From the NCBI RefSeq assembly GCF_008520305.1, contig NZ_ML703270.1, positions 135,644-199,643 on the forward strand: DNA of 64,000 bases, read 5' to 3'. The notes beneath the pieces are model-generated. The model saw only the letters and a program-made list of their open reading frames with translations. It was not told where the DNA came from and ran no database searches. Position numbers and translations under genes: made by a program. This document shows positions 6,920 through 17,342 of this stretch, piece after piece. Position 1 is the first letter of the stretch; the number at the start of each line of letters is the position of its first letter. Origin of the DNA: Mesorhizobium sp. SARCC-RB16n. Lineage in GTDB: Bacteria > Pseudomonadota > Alphaproteobacteria > Rhizobiales > Rhizobiaceae.

Positions 6920-8500
6920 ATGACCACCATCGGCGAAGCGTTGATTTCGCTACTCGAGGCCCACGGCGTCGACACCGTCTTCGGCATACCCGGCGTCCAC
7001 ACGGTCGAGCTCTATCGCGGCCTGGCGAGGTCGAAGATCCGCCATGTCACGCCGCGCCACGAACAGGGCGCAGGGTTCATGGCCGACGGCTATGCCCGCG
7101 CCAGCGGCAGGCCGGGCGTCGCCTTCGTCATCACCGGGCCGGGGCTGACCAACACCATCACCGCCATGGGCCAGGCGCGCGCCGATTCAGTGCCGATGCT
7201 GGTGATTTCTGGCGTCAACGCCACCGACACGCTCGGCAAGGGGCTCGGCTTCCTGCATGAGTTACCCGATCAGCGCGGCATGATGGAGAAAGTGGCGCTG
7301 TTGTCCTTGCGGGTGACCGGAGCCAGCGAATTGCCCGGTGCGCTGGCGCAGGCTTTCGCCCTGTTTTCCTCTTCGCGGCCCGGCCCGGTGCATATCGAGA
7401 TCCCGACCGATGTCATGGTCAAGCCGGCGGACGGTATCGCCGCCCTGCTCAGCAATGCGGGGCCTCCGGTGCCGGATGGTGCCGCAATTGCGAGCGCGGC
7501 CAAGCTCATCGCCGCCGCGCGCCGTCCGTTGATCCTTGCCGGTGGCGGCGCCAGGAAGGCCGAAGCCCCGCTGCGGCGCCTCGCCGAAAGGCTCGGCGCG
7601 CCGGTCGTCGAGACGACCAATGCACGCGGCCTGCTGCATCGCCATCCGCTTTGCGTACCGGCAAGCCCGAGCCTGAAGGCGGTTCGCGCGCTGATGGCCG
7701 AGGCTGATCTGGTGATCGCCGCCGGCACCGAATTCGGCCCGACCGACTATGACGGCTATGGCGATGGCGGCTTTGTGCTGCCTTCGAACCTGATCCGTAT
7801 CGACATCGGCGCCGACCAGCTTGCACGGCGCCCGGTGACGGTCGCCATCCAGGCCGATTGCGCCGAGGCGATCGAAGCCCTGCTTGCGGCGATCGATCCT
7901 GTCCACAGCGCCGGTGAAGACGGCCCCGGCCGCGCCGCAGCAGGGCGAAAGGCCGCCTTTGCCGAGTTGAGCCCCGCCTATACGTCACAGGTGCATGCGG
8001 TGGAAATGATCCGCGATGCTTTGCCCGGAGCCATCATCGTCGGTGACTCGACCCAGCCGATCTACGCCGCCAACCTCTATTACGACCACGACCGGCCTGG
8101 CGGCTGGTTCAACGCAGCGACCGGCTTCGGCGCGCTGGGCTACGGCCCTCCGGCGGCGATCGGCGCGGCACTCGCCATGCCCGATGCGCCGGTTATCTGC
8201 CTGACCGGCGACGGCGGCTTCCAGTTCACCTTGCCGGAGATAGCTGTAGCGCTGGATTCGGACGCGCCTGTCATCTTCGTCGTCTGGAACAACAGGGGCT
8301 ATCGCGAGATCGAGACCTCGATGCTCGATGTCGGCGTGGAACCTGTCGGCGTGTCGCCGGCGCCGCCGGATTTCTGCAAGCTGGCCGAAGCCTATGGCAT
8401 TGGCGCCGAAAGGTTGCCTGACATCGACGCCTTGCCGCAGGCGCTGAAGCGCGCCCGGGCAACGGGACTGCCGCGCGTCATCGAAATCACCGTCGTTTGA
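6920..8500 (+). CDS. Thiamin-diphosphate enzyme, 5-guanidino-2-oxopentanoate decarboxylase-like
   Basis: 526 residues, standard for the acetolactate-synthase superfamily. The N-terminal pyrimidine-binding domain has the catalytic Glu48 in PRHEQGAGFMADGYAR; the C-terminal domain has the ThDP/Mg motif GDGGFQFT...VVWNNRGY (about residues 433-467). The FGIPGVHTVELYRGL opening and the surrounding pattern resemble AruI-type 2-ketoarginine decarboxylases rather than IlvB, which needs a regulatory partner absent here. It would make 4-guanidinobutanal from 2-ketoarginine. The companion aminotransferase or arginine dehydrogenase is not in the window. Neighbours (amidinohydrolase, arginine-type importer) support a guanidino role; assignment to exact substrate is inference. 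Confidence 0.8.
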   Translation: MTTIGEALISLLEAHGVDTVFGIPGVHTVELYRGLARSKIRHVTPRHEQGAGFMADGYARASGRPGVAFVITGPGLTNTITAMGQARADSVPMLVISGVNATDTLGKGLGFLHELPDQRGMMEKVALLSLRVTGASELPGALAQAFALFSSSRPGPVHIEIPTDVMVKPADGIAALLSNAGPPVPDGAAIASAAKLIAAARRPLILAGGGARKAEAPLRRLAERLGAPVVETTNARGLLHRHPLCVPASPSLKAVRALMAEADLVIAAGTEFGPTDYDGYGDGGFVLPSNLIRIDIGADQLARRPVTVAIQADCAEAIEALLAAIDPVHSAGEDGPGRAAAGRKAAFAELSPAYTSQVHAVEMIRDALPGAIIVGDSTQPIYAANLYYDHDRPGGWFNAATGFGALGYGPPAAIGAALAMPDAPVICLTGDGGFQFTLPEIAVALDSDAPVIFVVWNNRGYREIETSMLDVGVEPVGVSPAPPDFCKLAEAYGIGAERLPDIDALPQALKRARATGLPRVIEITVV

Positions 8501-8742
8501 ACCATCCAGGCCTGCCTTGGTTTCCAAATCGGAAGTGGATCATTCCGTTCGCCGGCTTGATTCTTGCAAGGCATGAGCCGCTTCCGGGCGGCTTCGCCAT
8601 TCGACGGTGTCCTGACGCATGCAAAGACGTGACGGCTGCCATGTCGAGATATCGGTTGAGTGAACGACTGAAAGGCGCGACGCTTCGCGTCGGCGCGGCA
8701 AACAAACGACAAAAGTCATAAAAATGACAGGAGCGGTCCAGG

Positions 8743-9450
8743 ATGACGGAAGCACTTGAAGGCAGGCATATCGTTGTGACCGGTGGAACCGGCGCGCTCG
8801 GTGGGGCGGTGGTCGGCAGACTGCTGGAGCAGGGCGCGATCTGCCATGTGCCGAACGCGCACGCCGCGACACCTCAGCACTTTCCCTTCACCACGCACGA
8901 CAATGTCAAGCTGGCGCACAATGTCGACCTGTCGGACTCGGCCAAGGTCGAAGCCTTCTATTCCCAGGTTCCTGCCTTGTGGGGATCGATCCATCTGGCG
9001 GGCGGCTTTGCCATGGCACCGGTTGAAAAGATCGAATCGGCATCCTTTGCCGAGATGATGGACACCAACGCCCGCACCACCTTCCTGTGCAGCCGTGCGG
9101 CTATCCGCTCGATGCTGACGACAGGCACCGCCGGCCGTATCGTCAATGTCACCGCGCGCGCCGGGCTCGACCCCAGGCGCGGCGCCGGCATGGTCGCCTA
9201 CACCGCCAGCAAGGCGGCGGTCGCGGCCATGACGGTGGCAATGGCGGAAGAGCTCAAGGCCAATGGAATCCTGGTCAACGCCGTGGCCCCCTCGACGCTC
9301 GACACGCCGGCAAACCGCGCCGACATGCCGGATGCCGACTTCACCAAATGGGTCAGCCTTGAAGCCGCGGCCGAAGCAATTGCTTATCTGGCCTCGCCCG
9401 CCAACCAGGCGATGAGCGGAACCCTGGTGCCGCTTTACGGCCGGGCCTGA
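8743..9450 (+). CDS. Short-chain dehydrogenase/reductase
   Basis: 235 residues. The cofactor motif VTGGTGALGGAVVGRLLEQG is at residues 11-30, and the YTASKAAVAAM catalytic Tyr-Lys is near 155-165. The usual catalytic Ser is not obvious: the segment reads NVTARAGLDPRRGAG, with Ala or Thr in its place, as in a dihydropteridine-reductase-like SDR subgroup. The substrate is unknown. It follows the decarboxylase after a 240-base spacer and ends at a strong terminator shared with the convergent rpsA gene. A role in reducing an aldehyde from the upstream pathway is possible but unproven. Confidence 0.82.
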   Translation: MTEALEGRHIVVTGGTGALGGAVVGRLLEQGAICHVPNAHAATPQHFPFTTHDNVKLAHNVDLSDSAKVEAFYSQVPALWGSIHLAGGFAMAPVEKIESASFAEMMDTNARTTFLCSRAAIRSMLTTGTAGRIVNVTARAGLDPRRGAGMVAYTASKAAVAAMTVAMAEELKANGILVNAVAPSTLDTPANRADMPDADFTKWVSLEAAAEAIAYLASPANQAMSGTLVPLYGRA

Positions 9451-9474
9451 ACTTTCAAGAGCATTCGCCAAACG

Positions 9475-9507
9475 AAAAACCCCGCCGGAGCGATCCGGCG
9501 GGGTTTT
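9475..9507. terminator. Bidirectional rho-independent terminator
   Basis: AAAAACCCCGCCGGA, loop GCGA, TCCGGCGGGGTTTT: a GC-rich stem flanked by A-run and T-run, so it can stop transcription from both the SDR gene (plus) and rpsA (minus), which converge here. Confidence 0.9.
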
Positions 9508-9528
9508 GTTTTGAGCTGTCCGAGGGGC

Positions 9529-11226
9529 TTAGTTGCCCTGCTTCTTCAGCGCGGCACCCAGGATGTCGCCCAGCGAAGCGCCGGAGTCGGTCGAGCCGTA
9601 CTGGGCGACCGCTTCCTTCTCCTCGGCGATTTCCAGCGCCTTGATCGAGACCTGCAGCTTGCGGGTCTTCTTGTCGAAGGCGATGACGCGGGCGTCGACC
9701 TTCTGGCCGACGGTGAAGCGCTCGGGGCGCTGCTCGTCGCGATCACGGCTGAGGTCGGAACGCTTGATGAAGGTCTCGATACCGCTGTCGACCAGCCGCA
9801 CTTCCAGACCGCCATCCTTGACGCCGATGACTTCGCAGGTGACGACCGCGTTCTTGCGCAGTTCGCCCGAAGTCGCGGCTTCGCCGACCGTGTCCTTGGC
9901 CAGCTGCTTGATGCCGAGCGAGATGCGCTCCTTGTCGATGTCGACGTCGAGCACCTGCGCCTTGACCATGTCGCCGCGATTGTACTCTTCGATGACTTGC
10001 TCGCCCGGACGGGTCCAGTCGAGGTCGGACAGGTGGACCATGCCGTCCACGTCGCCTTCGAGGCCGATGAACAGGCCGAACTCGGTCTTGTTCTTGACCT
10101 CGCCCTCGACCTGGCTGCCGACCGGATGGCTCGAGGCGAAAGCCTGCCACGGATTCTCGAGCGTCTGCTTGAGGCCGAGCGAGATGCGGCGCTTGGCCGG
10201 ATCGACCTCGAGCACCACCACGTCGACTTCCTGCGTCGTCGACAGGATCTTGCCGGGGTGCACGTTCTTCTTCGTCCACGACATTTCCGAAACGTGAATG
10301 AGACCCTCGATGCCCGGCTCCAGCTCGACGAACGCGCCGTAGTCGGTAATGTTGGTGACGGTGCCCTTGATCTTCTTGCCGATCGGGAACTTGGTGCCGA
10401 TCTCGGACCACGGATCGCTCTCGAGCTGCTTCATGCCGAGCGAGATGCGGTGGGTTTCCTGGTTGATGCGGATGATCTGCACCTTGACCGTCTGACCGAT
10501 GTTGAGGATTTCGGTCGGATGGTTGACGCGGCGCCATGCCATGTCGGTGACATGCAGCAGGCCGTCGATGCCGCCGAGGTCGACGAACGCACCATAATCG
10601 GTGATGTTCTTGACGACGCCCTCGACCACCTGGCCTTCTTCGAGGTTCTGCACGATTTCCGAACGCTGTTCGGCGCGGCTCTCTTCGAGCACGGTGCGGC
10701 GCGACACCACGATGTTGCCGCGGCGGCGATCCATCTTGAGGATCTCGAAGGGCTGCGGGTTGTGCATCAGCGGGGAAACGTCGCGGATCGGGCGGATATC
10801 GACCTGGCTGCGCGGCAGGAAGGCCACGGCGCCGTCGAGGTCGACGGTGAAGCCGCCCTTGACCTGGTTGAAGATGACGCCTTCGACGCGCTCACCCTTG
10901 GTGAACTTCTCTTCGAGACGGACCCAGCTCTCTTCGCGGCGGGCCTTCTCACGGGAAAGCATCGCTTCGCCAAGCGCGTTCTCGATGCGCTCGACATAGA
11001 CTTCGACGGTGTCACCGACTTTGAGGGTGGTGTCCTTGCCCTTGACGCCGAATTCCTTCAGCGGCACGCGGCCTTCGACCTTGAGGCCGACGTCGATGAT
11101 GGCCATGTCCTTTTCGATGGCGGTGATCGTGCCCTTGACGACCTGACCTTCGCCGGAGTGGCCGGTGGTGAATGATTCTTCGAGCAGGCTCGCGAAATCA
11201 TCGCGAGTGGGATTTGCAGCTGACAT
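9529..11226 (-). CDS. rpsA: 30S ribosomal protein S1
   Basis: 565 residues from ATG at 11226 (MSAANPTRDDFASLLEESF), preceded by GGAGAAACA. Six S1/OB-fold repeats are visible; the repeats recur as GxVxxITDYGAFVDLGGIDGLLHVTDMAW, GAFVELEPGIEGLIHVSEMSW and FGLFIGLEGDVDGMVHLSDLDW. S1 binds mRNA leaders and helps the 30S subunit load structured messages. The downstream end lies at the shared terminator. cmk lies upstream in the same direction, the usual cmk-rpsA order of alphaproteobacteria. The long opposite-strand frame is a shadow. Confidence 0.98.
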   Translation of the reverse strand: MSAANPTRDDFASLLEESFTTGHSGEGQVVKGTITAIEKDMAIIDVGLKVEGRVPLKEFGVKGKDTTLKVGDTVEVYVERIENALGEAMLSREKARREESWVRLEEKFTKGERVEGVIFNQVKGGFTVDLDGAVAFLPRSQVDIRPIRDVSPLMHNPQPFEILKMDRRRGNIVVSRRTVLEESRAEQRSEIVQNLEEGQVVEGVVKNITDYGAFVDLGGIDGLLHVTDMAWRRVNHPTEILNIGQTVKVQIIRINQETHRISLGMKQLESDPWSEIGTKFPIGKKIKGTVTNITDYGAFVELEPGIEGLIHVSEMSWTKKNVHPGKILSTTQEVDVVVLEVDPAKRRISLGLKQTLENPWQAFASSHPVGSQVEGEVKNKTEFGLFIGLEGDVDGMVHLSDLDWTRPGEQVIEEYNRGDMVKAQVLDVDIDKERISLGIKQLAKDTVGEAATSGELRKNAVVTCEVIGVKDGGLEVRLVDSGIETFIKRSDLSRDRDEQRPERFTVGQKVDARVIAFDKKTRKLQVSIKALEIAEEKEAVAQYGSTDSGASLGDILGAALKKQGN

Positions 11227-11432
11227 TGTTTCTCCTGGAGTGCCCCGCATTTCGAGCGGGACGGGCGCCGTGGGTTAGCGTTGCGTTGGCCTGCCGGCGT
11301 TCCGGGCTAAAAAGCCCTGGGCCGCTTTTTGGGCGGCAATTCCGGCGCATGAAGAATGCTGGCAGGCTGGTTCGTGCCCGATATGGGTATTTTCTTCGCC
11401 TCCGGCAATCGGAAGCAGCATGAAAACCCGGA

Positions 11433-12083
11433 TCAGGCCTTGTTTTTCTTGGCCAGCACGTCGTCGATAACAGACATGGCCGCGAGAAACGCGGCTTCTA
11501 TAGCCATTTCGCTGGTATCAAGCAAGTGCGCGTCGGCGGCCGGCTTCAGCGGCGAGTCGGCCCGGCCCATGTCGCGCTCGTCCCGGCGTTGGATATCGGC
11601 AAGGATTTCGGCGAAATTGGCGGTGCCGCCGATGCTTTCGATCTCGGCCAGCCGGCGCTTCGCGCGCACCTCGGCGCTCGCGGTCACATAGAGTTTTATG
11701 TCGGCGTCGGGGCAGACGACGGTGCCGATGTCGCGCCCGTCAAGCACCGCGCCCGGCGGCGTCCTGGCGAAATCGCGCTGCTTTTCGACCAATATGCGCC
11801 GCACGGTCGGGAAAACCGCGACCTTGGAGGCCGCTTCCCCAACCGCATGCGCCGACAGCACCGCGCGGTCGAGCTTTGCCAGGTCAACCTGGCGCGCCGC
11901 GGTTTCGGCCGCCGAGACGTTGTCGAGCGGCAAGCCAAGCCGCAGCAATGCATGCGCCACTGCGCGATAGGTGAGGCCGGTGTCGAGCAGGTTCAGCCGG
12001 TAGTGATCGGCGAGCCGGCGGGCGAGGGTGCCCTTGCCGGCACCGGCGGGTCCGTCGATGGCGATGGTGAAGACGTGCGTCAT
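11433..12083 (-). CDS. cmk: Cytidylate kinase
   Basis: 216 residues from ATG at 12083 ([22 protein letters not shown]). The P-loop GPAGAGKGT lies at residues 10-18. The CMP-binding segments [10 protein letters not shown] and [31 protein letters not shown] are characteristic. It phosphorylates CMP and dCMP for nucleotide pools. It is followed by rpsA and preceded by aroA in the same direction (aroA-cmk-rpsA). The spacer toward aroA carries a pair of inverted repeat elements. The open frame continues upstream through the repeat, but the conserved start is at 12083. Confidence 0.96.
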   Translation of the reverse strand: MTHVFTIAIDGPAGAGKGTLARRLADHYRLNLLDTGLTYRAVAHALLRLGLPLDNVSAAETAARQVDLAKLDRAVLSAHAVGEAASKVAVFPTVRRILVEKQRDFARTPPGAVLDGRDIGTVVCPDADIKLYVTASAEVRAKRRLAEIESIGGTANFAEILADIQRRDERDMGRADSPLKPAADAHLLDTSEMAIEAAFLAAMSVIDDVLAKKNKA

Positions 12084-12128
12084 TGGGGGGCCGCCAAGTG
12101 CAATGATCCAGACAGGCGTAGCGATCTG

Positions 12129-12300
12129 TCGCGCCCCCCTCTGTCCTGCCGGACATCTCCCCCACAAGGGGGGAGATTGGCAGTCTCGGCGCTGGCGCCT
12201 CTTCTTTGACGTTTAAGATTGGCGAAAGCCGTCGTGACATCCGATCTCCCCCCTCGTGGGGGAGATGCCCGGCAGGGCAGAGGGGGGCGCTGTCCCGCCA
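12129..12300. repeat. Pair of ~50-bp repeats in inverted orientation (aroA-cmk spacer)
   Basis: Copy 1 at about 12131-12180 and copy 2, reversed, at about 12243-12290 differ at only a few positions. Each reads, in copy-1 sense, GCGCCCCCCTCTGTCCTGCC and then a hairpin CTCCCCC-ACA-GGGGGGAG. Copy 2 has TGCCCTGCCGGGCA and ACGAG variants. The ~60-base spacer between them is unique. Together they could form a long stem in the aroA-cmk transcript. This repeat type is dispersed in Mesorhizobium-like genomes (from memory). Confidence 0.8.
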
Positions 12301-12331
12301 GCATCTCAGTTTGGCTCCAACCCATCGGTTG

Positions 12332-13729
<1,398 letters not shown>

Positions 13730-13896
13730 TCATTTGTTGCGGCGGTCTCGTATCACGGCGAGGCGAAATGGTCATCCCCATGGTCGTCACTTGGCGCGAG
13801 GCCTTTCAATGCTTGGTTTTGTGACGCCGGCTTTTCGCTTTGACAGCGCTGCAAACTGTGGTTAAGGGGACCACTCTTTTATTGACGAGGCTTGCC

Positions 13897-14289
13897 GTGG
13901 CAAAAACCGAACTTGGCACAAAACGCATCGACCCTGAAACGGGCCGGAAATTCTACGACCTGAACAAGGACCCGATCGTCTCGCCCTATACCGGCAAGAG
14001 CTATCCGCGTTCCTATTTCGATGAAGGCAAGATCGCCGCCGTCGAGGAGGAAGAGGAAGTGGCCGAGAAGGAAGTGGACGCCGAGGACGAAGAGGGCGCC
14101 GAGGTCGTTTCGCTCGAAGAGGCCGATGACGAGGTCAAGGGCGGCGACGATCTTCCCGATCTCGGTGATGACGAGGATGATGTCGATCTTGGTGACGACG
14201 AGGACGACACGTTCCTCGCCGACGAAGAGGAAGAAGACGACGACGTTTCCGATATGATCGGCGTTGGCGACGACGACGACGAGGTCTGA
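13897..14289 (+). CDS. FYDLN-acid domain protein (TIGR02300 family)
   Basis: 130 residues from GTG at 13897 (reads MAKTELGTKRIDPETGRKFYDLNKDPIVSPYTGKSYP in two blocks). The signature KFYDLN plus VSPYTG at residues 5-30 is that of the alphaproteobacterial TIGR02300 family. The rest is extremely acidic, with runs of Glu and Asp (EEEEEVAEKE, DDEDDVDLGDDEDD), ending GDDDDEV. Function is unknown; the family is almost always next to aroA and tRNA-Ala in rhizobia, as here. It is divergent from aroA. Confidence 0.9.
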   Translation: MAKTELGTKRIDPETGRKFYDLNKDPIVSPYTGKSYPRSYFDEGKIAAVEEEEEVAEKEVDAEDEEGAEVVSLEEADDEVKGGDDLPDLGDDEDDVDLGDDEDDTFLADEEEEDDDVSDMIGVGDDDDEV

Positions 14290-14461
14290 CAAGGTCTCGA
14301 ACGCAAGCGTTTGCCGGCTTTCGCGGCCTGTGAAGAAAAAGCCGTCGATGAAGGCTTGATATCTGGGAAAGGCGGGGTTAGAAGCCGCCTGCACTAACGG
14401 CGCGGTCTTCCAACCCGCGCCGATCTATCGCCGGAAACGGCGCCGGCTGACTGCCGGGAGT

Positions 14462-14537
<76 letters not shown>

Positions 14538-14941
14538 AACCGGACTTTTCTTCCGGAATTGCAGCTAAAGCCTTGAAAGGCAAGCTGGTTTCAGCGGTTT
14601 GAAACTCCTGATTTCGACGATAAGCCAGCTTGCCCGCAAATGCCAGGCGAAGCACCCAACCTCTTGTCGTCCAAATCTTCAGAAACCCAAAGATTGCAAG
14701 GGCTTGCGAAGAACGACATCGCGGTTCGAATTGTTTCGTCAAAGCTGGCCATCGGCTACCGGGATGCGGCTACCTGTGCGCTAATCTCAGTTTCATACGC
14801 GAGGGTAAGCGCAATGCTGTCCGAAACGGCCATTCGCGCCATTAGCTGTCCGATCTTGCGCTCGATGAGGCCAACTTGAGTCTCACCCTCGGCGGTCGCA
14901 TGGCAAGCCAACGCTCTTTTTCTGAGATACATGTCGGACGC
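14538..14941. other. Non-coding stretch behind tRNA-Ala
   Basis: About 400 bases with no frame that looks coding. Short overlapping frames exist on both strands but lack ribosome-binding sites and family features. Sequence composition is less GC-rich than the surrounding core genes. Confidence 0.5.
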
Positions 14942-15151
14942 TTAAGCAGAATTCTTTCGCCGGGCGATAGTGTAGGCGAATTCTTGCCCGCCAACCTCGT
15001 CGGTCACCCGGATCCAATCCTTCGCCCAGCTTTTAAAGACAGTCTTGCAGGCATTCATTTCCGATGCGGCCGAAGCAGGACTATTCGCTTGGACTACCTT
15101 AGACCGAATGACGCGATCATAGTGCATTTCCGCAACAACATAGACAGGCAT
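14942..15151 (-). CDS. Small hypothetical protein
   Basis: 69 residues from ATG at 15151 (MPVYVVAEMHYDRVIRSKVV), ending in ARRKNSA. The first 20 residues read as a beta-strand-rich start with balanced composition; the middle has NACKTVFKSWAKDWIRVTDEVG. No family is recognised. A GTG two codons further upstream of MPVY is an alternative start. It sits alone in the accessory stretch behind the tRNA gene. Support rests on plausible composition only. Confidence 0.45.
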   Translation of the reverse strand: MPVYVVAEMHYDRVIRSKVVQANSPASAASEMNACKTVFKSWAKDWIRVTDEVGGQEFAYTIARRKNSA

Positions 15152-15332
15152 GCGACCCACCCAACAATGCTATATTTCCCCAAGATGTAGTATTGCGCAG
15201 CGCATGGTCGACCGCAAGTGGTAGGCCGCGTTGGAGCCATATCGCGGAATGTGTTATGGTTCTCTTCGTGGGCAAAAGGTCGGCTTCCACTCGCGGTTGC
15301 GCGCCTTCTGCTGCCAAGTGTAACGTAACGAC

Positions 15333-16073
15333 TCAGCGCGACATCCCTGAGCACATCTCACAGATCTCAGTTTCAACGCGAAATACAGCTTCCCGGAGAC
15401 TGGGTACATCAGACATTTCGACGGTCAGTACAGATCGCCCTTTGCTGAGAAGGAGGCTTTTGACCAGGTTGATGATCGGCGTCGATTGCAGGTTCGTATT
15501 GGAATCAGCCTCGAACATGCGCTCCATATAGCTTTGACGAGAGAGCCGCTCCCTTAGACGCTCGGACAATAAGGGTTCAGCGGCATCCACATTTATCGCA
15601 ATATCCGAACGGGGTATCAGAGCCAGAGCGGCTTCCAACGAAGAAGTGTCCGCAGTTCGGCAGAACAAGCCAAGGGAGCAAACAGCCTGAATGAAACCCT
15701 GGTCGAAGATAACGATTTGCCCGGTGCCGAGCGATCGACGCCATGCCACTGATAGATGCAGGATATACTGGCTGAACCTCATCAACCAAATCGGATTTCT
15801 CGGAGTTAATGTCCGGATCAGCCTGGCTGTTAGCCTGAATCCACTAGCGTTGTTCATGGGGCGATGGGCAAAGGCGGCCGTTCGTATCGTCGCCATGCCG
15901 ATCCGCTGGAGCGCGTACCAAAACCCTCCAGGATCTAACGGTGAGGGGTCAACGCCGGGTTCATAAGAAAGTACCACCTTCGCAGCATAGCCCCTAGCTT
16001 GCAGATGATGAGCAAGCGCATGTGCGAAAGTTGTTTTACCCGAGCCGGCAGGGCCAAATAGCTCGATAATCAC
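15333..16073 (-). CDS. P-loop nucleotide-binding protein (AAA/thymidylate-kinase-like)
   Basis: 246 residues from GTG at 16073. The N-terminus MIIELFGPAGSGKTTFAHALA has a perfect Walker A (GPAGSGKTT, residues 7-15). VIFDQGFIQAVCSL around residue 120-133 looks like a Walker B/substrate strand of deoxynucleoside or thymidylate kinase-like proteins. RERLSRQSYMERMFEADSNTN could be the lid. Codon use is less GC-biased than the core genes around it, consistent with acquisition. Similar small kinase-like ATPases occur in polysaccharide loci of rhizobia, but no partner is adjacent here. Substrate unknown. Confidence 0.7.
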   Translation of the reverse strand: MIIELFGPAGSGKTTFAHALAHHLQARGYAAKVVLSYEPGVDPSPLDPGGFWYALQRIGMATIRTAAFAHRPMNNASGFRLTARLIRTLTPRNPIWLMRFSQYILHLSVAWRRSLGTGQIVIFDQGFIQAVCSLGLFCRTADTSSLEAALALIPRSDIAINVDAAEPLLSERLRERLSRQSYMERMFEADSNTNLQSTPIINLVKSLLLSKGRSVLTVEMSDVPSLREAVFRVETEICEMCSGMSR

Positions 16074-16329
16074 TTAACTAGCTCCGATGACCGTTCCAGA
16101 CCAAGCCACCTTGCCCCACCCCTCTCCAACGGGGTCGGCATCAACGGCGCGACGAACTTTGATCGTATGCATGGACGCGTGAGACCGCGATTCAATTAGC
16201 GTACGCTAAAATGGTTCCGGAAAATATTGAACGAATTGAAGCTATCCGACCTTGAGAGCGGAACGATCAGCTCGATCGTCTACGCAACCAAATGCTTCTA
16301 GCTGAGTTTGGGGGTGAAGGATAAGGCCA

Positions 16330-16527
16330 ATGCCCCTATCAGACGACATGCGGGATGTAGATCTCAAATTCGAGTGCCCCAATTGCTCTCATCCAATCGT
16401 TCGGAAGGGCTCTTGGTTCATAGTTATCGCCAGCTACATATGCGTCAAATGTCGCGCGAACGTGCGGATCGGCTATCCAGAGAAGCTTGTCGTTTTTGAA
16501 CGGCACAGGAAGCTTCGCAGTCAATGA
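16330..16527 (+). CDS. Small zinc-ribbon-like protein
   Basis: 65 residues. Two CxxC knuckles, C16-P-N-C19 and C38-V-K-C41, separated by 18 residues, form a plausible zinc ribbon. The rest is a short basic protein (KLVVFERHRKLRSQ at the C-terminus). It begins MPLSDDMRDVDLKFECPNC. Function unknown; such miniproteins may bind nucleic acid or serve as structural adapters. It stands alone about 250 bases from the P-loop gene and divergent from it. Confidence 0.6.
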   Translation: MPLSDDMRDVDLKFECPNCSHPIVRKGSWFIVIASYICVKCRANVRIGYPEKLVVFERHRKLRSQ

Positions 16528-16655
16528 CACGTCCTTCATTTGCATGCTTCGGGCGTATTAGCGTGCGAGCATATAATCGCCAGCCGGCGGCCGCCCCGCG
16601 AAGCCCCGCCGGTTAGGCCCGGCCCCACTGCCCCCAACCGGTGTGCCGGGCCGCC

Positions 16656-16760
16656 TAATGCATGTCGCCCGGAAGTGTCCTCGGTTCCGGGATAACGACA
16701 TGCATAAAATCAGAAGTTTACAGCAGGTCAGGCGAATCCTATTCGCCTGACCTGCTGTAA
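16656..16760 (+). repeat. ~105-bp dispersed repeat, copy A
   Basis: Begins TAATGCATGTCGCCCGGAAG and contains GCATGTCG...CGACATGC as an inverted repeat, followed by TAAAATCAGAAG and then CAGCAGGTCAGGCGAAT-CCT-ATTCGCCTGACCTGCTG, a perfect 17-bp palindrome. Copies B, C and D at 18730, 45994 and 63901 have the same first 90 bases but end ATTCGCCGCGACATGCTGTAG. Copy A therefore has a converted right end. The remaining DNA from 16528 to 16994 has no supported gene. Confidence 0.92.
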
Positions 16761-16994
16761 GTGCTCCGGCCTCACTCAGGTCCCCGGGGGACGGTTTCTG
16801 ACTGAGCAACCGATGTGCACATTTTCGGCGATGAATGGTCCGATCCTTTAGGACAGGTATGCGGAGATGCGAGCGTCGTTCAACTGGTGGATCATCGAGG
16901 GTGGCGGTCATCGTGTCATTCCTCCCGAAAATCCTGCAAGTGCTTCACACGGCCGACAATGCCCGGCTTAACCCATTGTGTCGCCGGCCGCTTC

Positions 16995-17174
16995 ATGCCC
17001 TTCGGCGCCGGCCCGGCATGCTCCTGGACGCGCGCCCGGTCTGGCGGTCAGCCTGAGCCGATCGAGGAGCCCGAGCCCGACAGGCTGCCGGACGAAACTC
17101 CGCTGCCCAATCCTGACGAGAATGACGAGCCTCCAATCCACGCCACGGAACTGACATCTGGCCGCAAACGGTGA
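16995..17174 (+). CDS. Small Pro/Glu/Asp-rich hypothetical protein
   Basis: 59 residues from ATG at 16995. The C-terminal half is strikingly patterned: GGQPEPIEEPEPDRLPDETP, then LPNPDENDEPPIHA. Small proteins of this type, often with this PEPDRLPDETP string, are recalled from rhizobia, without assigned function. No ribosome-binding site is obvious. A longer reading frame upstream lacks coding character. Kept because the acidic repeat pattern is unlikely to arise by chance. Confidence 0.4.
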   Translation: MPFGAGPACSWTRARSGGQPEPIEEPEPDRLPDETPLPNPDENDEPPIHATELTSGRKR

Positions 17175-17342
17175 TGGCAAGTTGCAGCAATCGGACAATT
17201 GACGACAACCGCATCGCACGCAGCGCCAAGCATCAGCCCGAAAGCATGACGTCTCCGGCTCGCGGTGACGTCGATCGGCTTCGGTTGCGCGTCCGGGATG
17301 CAACCCTCAATCAACAGATGGAGGACGCCCGAGTTCCTACGA

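Noticed and set aside
9511-11175. 554-residue plus-strand frame opposite rpsA
   Set aside because: It is a GC-rich shadow of rpsA (Leu/Asp/Val/Ala-rich, low complexity) with no domain and lies wholly under a certain gene.
12129-12300. CRISPR-like array
   Set aside because: Only two repeat units, in opposite orientation, with no spacers or cas genes; no CRISPR array was seen anywhere in the window.
16558-16911. 117-residue minus-strand frame over repeat copy A
   Set aside because: Much of it is translated repeat; no family or ribosome-binding site.
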